From: Paraburkholderia sp. FT54
GTDB taxonomy: Bacteria > Pseudomonadota > Gammaproteobacteria > Burkholderiales > Burkholderiaceae
Assembly (NCBI RefSeq): GCF_031585635.1
Contig: NZ_CP134196.1
Location: 2,294,001-2,358,000, forward strand
Reading direction: 5' to 3'
Length of the DNA: 64,000 bases
In this document: positions 43,570 to 51,933 of the stretch, piece by piece
How the letters are laid out: each line of letters opens with the position of its first letter
How positions within the stretch are numbered: position 1 is the first letter of the stretch
Notes under the pieces: generated by a model
What the model saw: the letters and a program-made list of their open reading frames with translations, nothing else
The model's database searches: none
What the model was told of the DNA's origin: nothing
Translations under genes and position numbers: made by a program

Positions 43570-45030
43570 TTAAGCGGCAACACCTTGCGTGATGGGGGCG
43601 GCGCAAACCGCATCGCACTCGTGTGCTGCGGGTGCGATCGTCCTGACCTGCGTGACCATGCTTGCCAGCGGCAAGCGCACCACGAAATCCGAGCCGCGGC
43701 CCAGACCGTCGGAAAACGCCTCGACGGTACCGCCATGGCTGGCGACGATGTCGCGGACCACGGCCAATCCTAGTCCATGACCGTTGGCACCCAATGCGCA
43801 GCCCGCAAGCCCGCGCTTGTATGGCTTGAAGATGGTGGCGAGCTCGCCCGGCGCGATGCCGATACCCTCGTCGCTCACGCTGATATAGCAGTAACGTCCG
43901 GCGCGGGACGCCGTCACCTTGATCGCATCCGCAGGCGCCGAATATTTGAGCGCATTGACCAGCAGGTTGACGAACACCTGGGTCAGCTTGCCAAAGTCGC
44001 CTTGCACGTGCAGCGGGGCGTCGCTTGCCGTCAGTTGAATGGGCGCGTGATCGGGCGCACCCGCTTCAGCGACCTGAACACAATGTGCCAGCAGATCGCC
44101 GACATCGACCGGCGCGGGATGGGCGGCAGGCTTCCCGGGCGACGAACACGACGACGCGCCCAGCGCGGCCGGTTCAAGCAAACTAGCGAACTCCGCATCG
44201 TCCGACGCCATCAATTGCTGGGCCAACTGACCGAGCAAACTGGCTTGCCGCGATAGCAGACGCGCATAGCGCGTCAACTGTTCGTCGTGGCCATACTGGG
44301 CGTTCAACAGACGCGCGACCAGACCAAGCGGTGTGATCGCATTGCGGATCTCGTGACCGATCGTTGCTTCTTTCGTTGCTTCGCTACCCTCCGCACGGAA
44401 GACTACGTTCTCCGAACGTTGCTCGCTCTGCCGCTGCGCTTGCGCGCGCGAATGCCCGGCGGCCTCGACGCGCGGCGACTCGACTTTCGCATCGTGCAGG
44501 CGCTCGATTTCCCGCATCTGCGTCGTGCGAAGTTTTTGCACGCAGTAAGTGCACAGACCGATGATCGGCCGCGCCGCGAGTTTCTCCTTCAATGAAGCTT
44601 CGTAGTCGAGCAGCGCAACCCAGTCGGTGGTTTCGTTGCAGACGGCGTCGCCGGCCACTCGCAGTCCTTCGAAGCCTCGCTCGAGCGCGTCGTTGATTGC
44701 CGCCGACCACAAGCTCACGGTGGCACCCCCGTTGAAGCCCGTGTTAGGCGAGGAGTAGATCTGCGCGCCGTCGAGAATCTGCAATTGGCCCGCGTCGATA
44801 TAGTCAGCGAGTCCGGGCGCCGTTTGCGCGAGCATATATCGGGCTTTGTCGGGTCCGAGCAACGCGGGCGCGACCCACACGGCCGCTTCGCGATTCACGA
44901 GTCCGGCATGAAGGAAGTCCGCAGTGACGCTGAGCAATTCGCTACGCGATTCGTAGAAGTGACACAGATGCGAGCCCCAGGAGATGGCTCCAAGCGCGGG
45001 AAAACCGCTTTGACGAGTACCGGTGGTCAT
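43570..45030 (-). CDS. MEDS-domain sensor histidine kinase
   Basis: A 486-residue soluble kinase. Residues about 15-175 form a MEDS (DcmR-type) sensory domain: GSHLCHFYESRSELLSVTADFLHAGLVNREAAVWVAP, then GLCTYCVQKL. A linker leads to the dimerisation box TIGHEIRNAITPLGLVARLL with His near residue 226. The HATPase region has NLLVNALKYS, DEGIGIAPGEL and GHGLGLAVVRDI. No transmembrane helix. No response regulator gene is adjacent. The ATG at 45030 has AGGGAA upstream. Confidence 0.87.
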   Translation of the reverse strand: MTTGTRQSGFPALGAISWGSHLCHFYESRSELLSVTADFLHAGLVNREAAVWVAPALLGPDKARYMLAQTAPGLADYIDAGQLQILDGAQIYSSPNTGFNGGATVSLWSAAINDALERGFEGLRVAGDAVCNETTDWVALLDYEASLKEKLAARPIIGLCTYCVQKLRTTQMREIERLHDAKVESPRVEAAGHSRAQAQRQSEQRSENVVFRAEGSEATKEATIGHEIRNAITPLGLVARLLNAQYGHDEQLTRYARLLSRQASLLGQLAQQLMASDDAEFASLLEPAALGASSCSSPGKPAAHPAPVDVGDLLAHCVQVAEAGAPDHAPIQLTASDAPLHVQGDFGKLTQVFVNLLVNALKYSAPADAIKVTASRAGRYCYISVSDEGIGIAPGELATIFKPYKRGLAGCALGANGHGLGLAVVRDIVASHGGTVEAFSDGLGRGSDFVVRLPLASMVTQVRTIAPAAHECDAVCAAPITQGVAA

Positions 45031-45377
45031 CGTTTCCCTGAAAGTGCGTGGGTCAAGAACCACAGTCGCGCCAGGTTTGACGATGTCCTGCGCGCTCGAA
45101 TAGGAATCTCACGGCACCTTCCGCGTCGCTCCGGCGCTCCTGAAGAACAGCAAGCGAAACTGCCGCGCTGGTGCTCGATATTTGGGATTCAACAGGATTC
45201 GAAAAGTACGCGAGGGGAGATTCTGAATGAATAGATGTTTTCCCTAGGCATGCTTTTTGACGCGAATTAACGCGTTAGTCACATACGCGTCGATCTCGAT
45301 CGCTAGAGAGGCGCGCGGACGTGTGCTCATCCAGGCGCTCGTGTCGGTCGGAAAGTGCGAAGGCGGCTATGCGCTCG
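45031..45377. other. Intergenic region without a supported gene
   Basis: This 347-base gap between the kinase start and the truncated methyltransferase contains no frame I can support. A minor feature is GCGAATTAACGCGTTAG near 45262, partly palindromic. It may include debris from the event that truncated the methyltransferase. Confidence 0.35.
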
Positions 45378-45668
45378 CTACAAGCAGTTCCTCTGCATTG
45401 TTTGGCGGGCGCAGATCATCTGTTCTGTCCGCGAAATAACCAGGTGCTCGATGAAGCGAGCCCGCGCCACGATCGAGGCGCGAAATGGGCGCGTGAACTG
45501 CGGGTCCATATCTCCGCGGTCACGCCAGTCGTCGCCTGGGGCCAGCAGCTTAAGGCCGATCTCGTCTTCCAGCACATGAGGCGCAGAGTCGGACTCGACA
45601 TGCAGCGCGCGCCACAACGCGACGCTCGCTGCTGTACTGTCCGGCGCGACGTCTCGCTTGTCGTTCAT
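45378..45668 (-). pseudogene. Class I SAM methyltransferase (LCMT/TIGR00027 type), N-terminal fragment
   Basis: The first about 77 residues are typical of the bacterial leucine-carboxyl-methyltransferase-like family: DSTAASVALWRALHVES, PHVLEDEIGLKLLAP, then DMDPQFTRPFRASIVARARFIEHLV. The family is normally about 280-300 residues, with the SAM-binding fold beginning right after this point. Here the frame leaves the family pattern (ISRTEQMICARQTMQ) and stops at 96 residues. The remaining two thirds are not seen downstream. The ATG at 45668 is family-like. Confidence 0.75.
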
Positions 45669-45798
45669 GACTTTCCATCCTGTTGGTTCGTCCTTGGCCC
45701 TGCTCGCCATCGCACGGAATCACTCGGCGCGATCCCGCAGCCCACGACGGGCTATGATGGAGAAGTGGGCGGGATCAGCCGATGACGAGGGGGACAGC

Positions 45799-45948
45799 GT
45801 GTCACAGACAAGCCCTGATCGCAAGACGACGTTCAGCAAACGCCTCATGTGGTTCGTTGGATTGTGGCTGCTTGGAGTCGCTGGGGCAGTGCTACTCGCG
45901 CTACCGTTTCGTCTTCTGATCGCCGCAGCTATGCACTATCAGCATTGA
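45799..45948 (+). CDS. DUF2474-like small membrane protein
   Basis: A 49-residue peptide starting at a GTG with GGGGG six to ten bases upstream. It has one membrane helix with the pattern KRLMWFVGLWLLGVAGAVLLALPFRLLI (Trp, Trp, Gly-Val and a late Arg), which resembles the DUF2474 accessory peptides encoded beside CioAB-type cytochrome bd oxidases. cioAB lies about 2 kb away on the other strand, separated by other genes. Upstream in-frame ATGs (45754, for example) were less convincing. Confidence 0.55.
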   Translation: MSQTSPDRKTTFSKRLMWFVGLWLLGVAGAVLLALPFRLLIAAAMHYQH

Positions 45949-45993
45949 GACGCTCTTCGCCGGTGGCAGACCCGCTGATACCTGGTCCCTGCT

Positions 45994-46434
45994 TCAGGGC
46001 CGATCGAGCATTTTTGGCAACTGTCCGAGTTGTCGAAACAGCGATAGCCAGTCCTCAAGGTGCCATGTTTTTTCGATCAGATTTCCACGCATCTGATGGA
46101 AAGAGTGGATCGCGAATCTCACGTGCCTGGAACTTGCGTCAATGCCGAGCAGCTCGCCAGTTTGCGTGCCGCTGATCTCCGCGCGAACACCTATCCGGTT
46201 TCCATGAACCAGCAAGTCAAGAATTTCGACTTTCATGTCCGGAAGCGCGGTCGCAATGTCATGGAACACCTGGACCATTTGGCCGGGTCCGCGGGTGGCC
46301 CCGCGAGGCTCCGGAATGTACTGCCAGTCAGGGGTGACAACCTTCGCCAATAACTCGACGCTTTTCTGCTCAAACGCTCGATAGAGGCCTTCAACCGCTT
46401 CACGAGCGGCAACTTCGTCGATACCAGAGGTCAT
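45994..46434 (-). CDS. SnoaL-like ester-cyclase family protein
   Basis: A 146-residue NTF2-fold protein: AAREAVEGLYRAFEQKSVELLAKVVTPDWQYIPEP, MVQVFHDIATALPDMKVEILDLLVHGNRIGVRAEISGTQTG, then HSFHQMRGNLIEKTWHLEDWLSLFRQLG. This is the SnoaL-like polyketide-cyclase/ester-cyclase pattern. Most such bacterial proteins are not true cyclases and their reactions are unknown. AGGAG precedes ATG 46434; the TTG at 46458 was rejected. Confidence 0.83.
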   Translation of the reverse strand: MTSGIDEVAAREAVEGLYRAFEQKSVELLAKVVTPDWQYIPEPRGATRGPGQMVQVFHDIATALPDMKVEILDLLVHGNRIGVRAEISGTQTGELLGIDASSRHVRFAIHSFHQMRGNLIEKTWHLEDWLSLFRQLGQLPKMLDRP

Positions 46435-46663
46435 GATCTGTTGCTCCTGAAGGTGCAAGTCACCACGTCATGTTAGACCGAATCATCTCAAGCAGCTTCA
46501 GTGAGTGGCCGAATCGAAACGCGTCCCGAAGCAGGCGCACAGTTTCCACAAACCACCTGCTCGGTATAACATCTGTGGGCGCGATTGACGACAAACGCGC
46601 AGTCGCAACGACATAGGTTCTACTGCTGTCGGAACCCGTAACGGTTTCTCAACACTCAAGCCG

Positions 46664-47635
46664 ATGCCCAACGAAACCCCGGAACCACAGGCAATTTGTA
46701 ACGACGTCTCCCGCAGCGCGATCTTTATTGTCGCGACCATCGCGAACGACCGCGATCAGGAGGCCAAGGTGCGCGAATGGTGCGGCGACATTGCCGCCCT
46801 GGTGCGCGCGGTCGGCAAGCGGGCGCCTTCCGGTAACCTGTCATGCGTCTGCTCCTTCGGCTCGCACGCCTGGGACAGACTATTCGGTGCGCCCCGGCCC
46901 GCTCTCCTGCATCCGTTCCGGGACATCGGCGAAGGCGAACGTCGCGCGTTGGGAACGCCTGGCGATTTCCTGCTGCACATCCGCGCCGATCACATGGATC
47001 TCTGTTTCGAGCTCGCCACGCAGTTGCTCGGCGCACTCGGTGACGCGGTCACCGTGGTCGATGAAGTTCACGGGTTTCGCTACTTCGACATGCGCGACAT
47101 GGTGGGCTTCGTCGACGGCACCGAGAACCCGACGGGCCGCGCGGCCGACGAATACACGCTCATCACCGAGGACCCCGGGTTCGAGGGCGGCAGCTATGTG
47201 GTGGTGCAGAAGTACCTGCATGACATGGACAGTTGGAATGCGCTTTCCGTCGAGACTCAGGAGCGCATTATCGGTCGCAGGAAACTGTCCGATGTCGAAC
47301 TCGACGCAGCCGTCAAACCGTCTTCGTCGCATAGCTCGCTGACGACGATCACCGAGAACGGCAAGGAAGTGAAGATCTTGCGCGACAACATGCCATTCGG
47401 CCGCCTCGGCGCGGGCGAGTTCGGTACCTACTTTATCGGCTATGCGCGTTCGCCCGCGCCGATCGAGCAGATGCTGGAGAACATGTTCATCGGGCGGCCG
47501 CCGGGCAATTACGACCGGCTGCTCGACTATAGCCGCGCTGTGACGGGTGGCCTCTTCTTCGTGCCGTCGGCCCCCTTGCTCGAGTCGCTCGCGGACCGCG
47601 ATCCGCCAGGCGTCACTACCGCTATCGAGCCATAG
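46664..47635 (+). CDS. DyP-type haem peroxidase (class B-like)
   Basis: A 323-residue dye-decolourising peroxidase. The distal-site signature is MVGFVDGTENPTGRAA (GxxDG with catalytic Asp), the proximal His is likely in SSSHSSLTTI, and the distal Arg in KILRDNMPFGRLGAGEFGTYFIGYARSPAPI. It lacks an export signal, as in cytosolic class B enzymes. Family members next to encapsulin carry a C-terminal cargo tag of LGIGSLKG type; here the protein ends LADRDPPGVTTAIEP and no tag is visible. A dead encapsulin gene lies 76 bases downstream. Confidence 0.9.
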   Translation: MPNETPEPQAICNDVSRSAIFIVATIANDRDQEAKVREWCGDIAALVRAVGKRAPSGNLSCVCSFGSHAWDRLFGAPRPALLHPFRDIGEGERRALGTPGDFLLHIRADHMDLCFELATQLLGALGDAVTVVDEVHGFRYFDMRDMVGFVDGTENPTGRAADEYTLITEDPGFEGGSYVVVQKYLHDMDSWNALSVETQERIIGRRKLSDVELDAAVKPSSSHSSLTTITENGKEVKILRDNMPFGRLGAGEFGTYFIGYARSPAPIEQMLENMFIGRPPGNYDRLLDYSRAVTGGLFFVPSAPLLESLADRDPPGVTTAIEP

Positions 47636-47711
47636 GCCGACACTTCTTCGCCCGCCGAGCCGCGCCACGACGGCTCGCTGAATATTGACTCTCTCAAGGG
47701 AGTCTCCCGGC

Positions 47712-47873
47712 ATGAATAAACTGCATCGCGAGCTTGCCCCCGTTTCCAGTGCCGCCTGATCGCAGATCGAAAGCGAAGTGGCGCGCACGTTCAAACGCGG
47801 CGTAGCCGGCCGTCGCGTGGTCAACGTCAAGTCGCTGAATAAACGCCAGTCGTCGCGGGCTCAGGCACGTTGA
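47712..47873 (+). pseudogene. Encapsulin nanocompartment shell gene, decayed N-terminal remnant
   Basis: Behind an AAGGGAG ribosome site the frame reads MNKLHRELAPVSSAA, then TGA (47757-47759), then SQIESEVARTFKRG and VAGRRVVNVK. This matches the encapsulin N-terminus (HRELAP, the conserved Trp now a stop, R.FKR...GRRVV.V). After about codon 40 the match ends and a second stop follows at 47871. The rest of the roughly 265-residue shell protein is deleted; cioB ends 50 bases further on. The DyP gene immediately upstream is the usual encapsulin cargo. Confidence 0.78.
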
Positions 47874-47922
47874 GCACGCTCACCATCGTGCAACTGGCCG
47901 TGTCCGCGCAACCCTTCTACCG

Positions 47923-48930
47923 TCAGTGGTAGCCGGCGTCTCCTTCCCGCACCTTGCCGCGGAATACGCGGTACTGCATGGCGTTGTAGACGAGGATGAT
48001 CGGCAGCACGATCACCGTGCCGACCAGCGCAAAGAGCTGGCTCGAATGGCTCGACGATGCTTCCCAGATCGTCAGCGATGGCGGGACGATGTTCGGCCAG
48101 ATGCTGATGAGCAAGCCGCTATATCCGAGAAAGCACAGCGCAAGTGTGAGCAGGAACGGCATCGCTTCATGCTGAAGGCGAAGCGAGCGAAAAATGCCCC
48201 ACACACAGGCGATCACGAGAATCGGCACCGGCATGAACCACCCAAGATTGCCGCTTCCGAACCAGCGATGCTCCACCGCCGGCAACCCAATCACGGTCCA
48301 GAGACTCACGACAAGGATCGTCCCCAGCAGCACGGCCACCAGCGGCCGCATCACCTCGCGCATCTTGCGCTGCAGTTCGCCATCCGTCTTCAGGATGAGC
48401 CAACCGCAGCCGAGCGTCGCATACGTGGTGAGCACGCCGATTCCGCAAAAGAGGCTGAACGGTGACAGCCAGTCGAATGGGTCGCCGGCGAAACGGCCAT
48501 CGACAATCTTGATGCCTTGCAGCAGCGAGCCCAGCACGATGCCCTGGCAGAGCCCAGCGAGCGCGGACCCGGCAATGAAGGCGAGGTCCCAAGCATGTTG
48601 GGTCCGCGTGGCCTTCGCGCGCAATTCGAAAGCCGCCCCGCGGAAGATCAGCCCCACGACCATCAGGATCAGCGGCAGATAGTTCGCCGGCAGCAGCGTC
48701 GAATAGACGACGGGGAACGCGCCGTATAGCCCCGCGCCGCCGAGCACCAGGAACGTCTCGTTTCCGTCCCAGACCGGTGCGATGGTATTGAGCATCACCT
48801 GCCGATCGGCTTTTTCCTCGAAAAACGGAAACAGCAAGCCGATGCCGAGATCGAAGCCATCCAGCATCACATAGATGAAAACGCCGAGTCCGATGATCGC
48901 GGCCCACACAACCGGTAGATCGATTTGCAT
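47923..48930 (-). CDS. cioB: Cytochrome bd-type quinol oxidase subunit II
   Basis: A 335-residue membrane protein with eight to nine helices. Signatures: VVWAAIIGLGVFIYVMLDGFDLGIGLLFPF, APVWDGNETFLVLGGAGLYGAFP, and GLIFRGAAFELR. It pairs with subunit I, whose stop is four bases before its ATG; GGGAG precedes the start. The pairing with a short-Q-loop subunit I marks the cyanide-insensitive CioAB branch. It supports quinol oxidation at low oxygen or under NO or cyanide stress. Confidence 0.92.
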   Translation of the reverse strand: MQIDLPVVWAAIIGLGVFIYVMLDGFDLGIGLLFPFFEEKADRQVMLNTIAPVWDGNETFLVLGGAGLYGAFPVVYSTLLPANYLPLILMVVGLIFRGAAFELRAKATRTQHAWDLAFIAGSALAGLCQGIVLGSLLQGIKIVDGRFAGDPFDWLSPFSLFCGIGVLTTYATLGCGWLILKTDGELQRKMREVMRPLVAVLLGTILVVSLWTVIGLPAVEHRWFGSGNLGWFMPVPILVIACVWGIFRSLRLQHEAMPFLLTLALCFLGYSGLLISIWPNIVPPSLTIWEASSSHSSQLFALVGTVIVLPIILVYNAMQYRVFRGKVREGDAGYH

Positions 48931-48934
48931 GGCG

Positions 48935-50323
48935 TCACTCCCGTTCCAATGCGTCCAGCGGACGATTGCGCAACACCGGATGCCTGACGGACTGGCGACC
49001 GTCGACATGTTCCTCCGGTCCGCGCTTCATCATCTTGAGCATGTAGTACACCCCCATACCGAATACCAGGAAGTACACCAGCACAAAGATCAGCAATGAA
49101 ACACCCGCTTGCTGGGCACTGATCGGCGAGAGTGAATCTTCAGTGCGCAGAACACCGTAGACCGTCCACGGCTGGCGGCCCACCTCGGTCGTGACCCACC
49201 CGGCCAACAGTGCGACGATTCCCGACGGGCCCATGCACAGCACGAAAACCTGGTACCACCGCGTCTCGTAGAGACGGTCTTTCAACCTGAGCAGCAGCCC
49301 CAGCAGCGCCGTCAACAACATCAACATGCCGAGGCCCGCCATGATCCGGAAGGTCCAGAAGATGATTGGCGAATACGGGCGGTCTCTGGCGGGAAACTCC
49401 TTGAGCCCGCGGATTTCTCCGTCCCAGCTATGGGTAAGAATGAGGCTGCCCAAATGCGGTATTTGCACCGCGTAGCGCGTGACTTCCGCGTTCATGTCGG
49501 GCAGACCGACCAGATTGAGCGCCGTGCCGCCTTTCTCGGTTTCCCACAGGCCCTCTATCGCCGCGATCTTGGCGGGCTGATATTCGCGAGTGTTGAGGCC
49601 GTGCGCATCGCCGACGAAAATCTGGACCGGCGTGAGCAAAAGCAGAATCCACAGCGCCATCGAAAAACTGCGCTCGACGGGTCCGTCGCGCCGGCCATGC
49701 AGCAGATGCCACGCCCCGCACGCGGCGACGATGAAGCCCGCGACAATGAACGCGGCGATGGCCATATGCGCGAGGCGGTACGGAAACGATGGGTTGAAAA
49801 TCACCTTCATCCAGTCGACCGGCACGATCCGGCCGTTCTCCATGGCGAATCCTTGCGGCGTCTGCATGAAGCTATTCGACGCGAGAATCCAGAAAGTGGA
49901 AATCAATGTGCCGGTGGCCACCATCAGCGTGGCGAAGAAGTGCGCGCGCGGACTCACGCGCTGCCAGCCGAACAGCATCACGCCGAGAAATCCGGCCTCC
50001 AGAAAGAATGCCGTCAATACTTCATAAGTCAGCAGCGGCCCTGTGACGTTGCCGGCAATGATGGAAAATCCACTCCAGTTGGTGCCGAATTCGTAAGCCA
50101 TCACCACGCCTGACACCACGCCCATGCCGAACCCGACCGCGAAGATCTTCGACCAGAACAGAAACATGTCCTTGTAGACCATGTCGCCCGTCAGCAACCA
50201 GCGCCCCTCCAGCACGGCGAGGAAACTGGCCATTCCTATACTGATCGCGGGGAAAATAATGTGAAATGAAACGGTGAACGCAAACTGCAACCTGGCGAGG
50301 TGGAAGGCATCGAAGATTTCCAT
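48935..50323 (-). CDS. cioA: Cytochrome bd-type quinol oxidase subunit I (CioA)
   Basis: A 462-residue subunit with the haem-binding N-terminus ARLQFAFTVSFHIIFPAISIG (His21), conserved GRQPWTVYGVLRT near residue 395, and TYEVLTAFFLEAGFLGVMLFGW. The periplasmic Q-loop is short, as in cyanide-insensitive oxidases rather than E. coli CydA. It is the first gene of the leftward cioAB pair. No FNR or ANR box was confidently found upstream. Confidence 0.93.
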   Translation of the reverse strand: MEIFDAFHLARLQFAFTVSFHIIFPAISIGMASFLAVLEGRWLLTGDMVYKDMFLFWSKIFAVGFGMGVVSGVVMAYEFGTNWSGFSIIAGNVTGPLLTYEVLTAFFLEAGFLGVMLFGWQRVSPRAHFFATLMVATGTLISTFWILASNSFMQTPQGFAMENGRIVPVDWMKVIFNPSFPYRLAHMAIAAFIVAGFIVAACGAWHLLHGRRDGPVERSFSMALWILLLLTPVQIFVGDAHGLNTREYQPAKIAAIEGLWETEKGGTALNLVGLPDMNAEVTRYAVQIPHLGSLILTHSWDGEIRGLKEFPARDRPYSPIIFWTFRIMAGLGMLMLLTALLGLLLRLKDRLYETRWYQVFVLCMGPSGIVALLAGWVTTEVGRQPWTVYGVLRTEDSLSPISAQQAGVSLLIFVLVYFLVFGMGVYYMLKMMKRGPEEHVDGRQSVRHPVLRNRPLDALERE

Positions 50324-50790
50324 GATCGATCATCGGCTCCAGGTTGCACCGGCACTCGCGTAAAGATAAACGCCTCGTGTAGCTCAGGGACATCACTCAG
50401 CCGACGAACCGCGCCTCCTGTCTCCTTCTTGTAGAAGAGCTTGAGAGGCACCAGCACGTCCGTTTCCGGATAATACCCGCCGCTGCGCCAACACGCTCGC
50501 AAAGTGTCCTCGCCCGCTGCACCGCGACGCCGTCAGGACCTGGCACCTTCCGTGGACCCGGTGCTGCTCACTTCGCCGGACGACTTCTTGTCTGGCCGGC
50601 TACTGGCGCGCTTCGCCTTGGGAGGCGGCGCCTCGCTGCGAGTGAACTTCACTTCATCGCTGTCCTTAACGTAGCTGACGGAAGTGACCCTTCAGAACGC
50701 CCATCTATTCCTCACGCATTGCCTATTCGAAGAGGCGTTCTCCCGCTGGCTTCTCGATGTTGTCCATGATGATCGACGCGCCTGAATGCC
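50324..50790. other. Gap upstream of cioA with two unexplained open stretches
   Basis: Minus-strand reading gives PETDVLVPLKLFYKKETGG, then LSDVPELHEAFIFTRVP (about 50340-50470) in a frame that runs into the cioA start; it has protein-like composition but no clear start. A second minus-strand stretch ending at TGA 50533-50535 reads SYVKDSDEVKFTRSEAPPPK and continues Lys/Ser-rich, with a stop close upstream and no start. Both may be gene fragments. No terminator or repeat was recognised. Confidence 0.3.
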
Positions 50791-51171
50791 CTACTTGCCG
50801 GTCTCCCGGCGGCTCTGCTCAGTAACAGTGAAGATAGCCTCCGGTATGACCTCGAGCCGCTCTTTGGGGATAGGCTGGCCGCTTTCATCGGAGAGACCGT
50901 AGGTGCCTTCGTCGATCTTGCGCAGCGCGCGCTGGATATCCGCAACGCGCTGGTCGTTCACATCGTGCAGCGACTGGTTGATCTCATTCTGTGCCATTCC
51001 CTGCGCCTCGTCCTCATACTCTTCGGACTCGTCGCCATGCTCCTCCTGAGCCGTTCTCTCGCCCGCGATCGTGTCTTCCTCTGTGCCGAGCAGTTCCCGA
51101 CGCAGCGCCTCGAGGCGCTTGCGCTGCTGCGCGATGAACTCGTCACTCAACTCACCCTGTTGCTGCGGCAT
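50791..51171 (-). CDS. DksA/TraR-like protein lacking zinc-finger cysteines
   Basis: A 126-residue protein with the DksA layout: N-terminal helices forming a coiled coil (FIAQQRKRLEALRRELLG, then an acidic stretch GDESEEYEDEAQ), NEINQSLHDVNDQRVADIQRALRKIDEGTYG, and the C-terminal globule SGQPIPKERLEVIPEAIF. In classical members YGxCxxCGxPI and a second CxxC bind zinc; here they read YGLSDESGQPIP and TVTEQ, so all four Cys are absent. Cys-less DksA-like proteins are known. It may bind RNA polymerase's secondary channel; this is inference. Confidence 0.82.
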   Translation of the reverse strand: MPQQQGELSDEFIAQQRKRLEALRRELLGTEEDTIAGERTAQEEHGDESEEYEDEAQGMAQNEINQSLHDVNDQRVADIQRALRKIDEGTYGLSDESGQPIPKERLEVIPEAIFTVTEQSRRETGK

Positions 51172-51518
51172 GGTGCTTCTCCCTCAGATTGATTTGCTTT
51201 ACTCACCGTAGAGCCGGGCATCAGGCACCCGGTTCCTGAAATGCGTGGCCGTTGGCCTCCTTACAAAGAGCCCGTGCGCCGGCTATTTCTTCATATGAGT
51301 AGTCGTTTTCGCGCGCGGCAGCATGCGCTCTCACTGCCCACGCTACAGCGAATTCCATGAGCAGGTCGCGGCCAGCTGAACGCGGGTTTCTCCAATGCTA
51401 ACTATCCGCGAAATACGATCGGCATGCGCTATTCACGCGCAATTTTCTTTGTGTCGGGATGCCCGGGATTACGGCATGATGACGCTAAGCAGGGACACGC
51501 GCCCTAAAGGAGAGAGCG
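51172..51518. other. Intergenic region without a supported gene
   Basis: The 347 bases between the divergent dksA-like and 51519 genes carry no frame I can support. Both promoters should lie here; I could not assign boxes with confidence. Confidence 0.35.
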
Positions 51519-51836
51519 ATGCCAGCATCCACTGTTTTTTACGGCGAGTTTGAGATGGTCGTGCGCCCTGAGACCAACAGGTTCGGAGCATGGATCGCGA
51601 GCGTGAGCCTGAGAAATGGCGCGGGCAAAGTCGTCGATATTCGCCCGATGACCGTTCAACCCGAATGGCTGACGGAAGATGAAGCGATTAGAGACGCGGT
51701 CGAATGGGGCCGCCGGTTCATCGATCGTGAGTTCGAGACGTCGCAGCCTCACTCCTGGGTTAGCGCCCGCTCTCGCGCAGAGGTCTGGTTCCGTGATGCG
51801 GAAGAAAAATCACACGGGCCCGAAACCGGTCCATAG
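51519..51836 (+). CDS. Hypothetical protein
   Basis: A 105-residue soluble protein with a strong GGAGA ribosome site. The sequence YGEFEMVVRPETNRFGAWIASVSLRNGAGKVVDIRPMTVQPEWLTEDEAIRDAVEWGRRFIDREF suggests a small alpha/beta fold of the kind found as single genes throughout Burkholderia. I cannot assign a function. The final 25 residues are polar and probably disordered. Confidence 0.7.
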   Translation: MPASTVFYGEFEMVVRPETNRFGAWIASVSLRNGAGKVVDIRPMTVQPEWLTEDEAIRDAVEWGRRFIDREFETSQPHSWVSARSRAEVWFRDAEEKSHGPETGP

Positions 51837-51933
51837 ACGTTGCAAGATCACCTTGCAAGGCACGCCCAAGGTCAATTGACCGATTCGTCGTAGCGGCGTG
51901 AAGTCCGCCGCTCGCCCGGCTTCGATACCCCAA

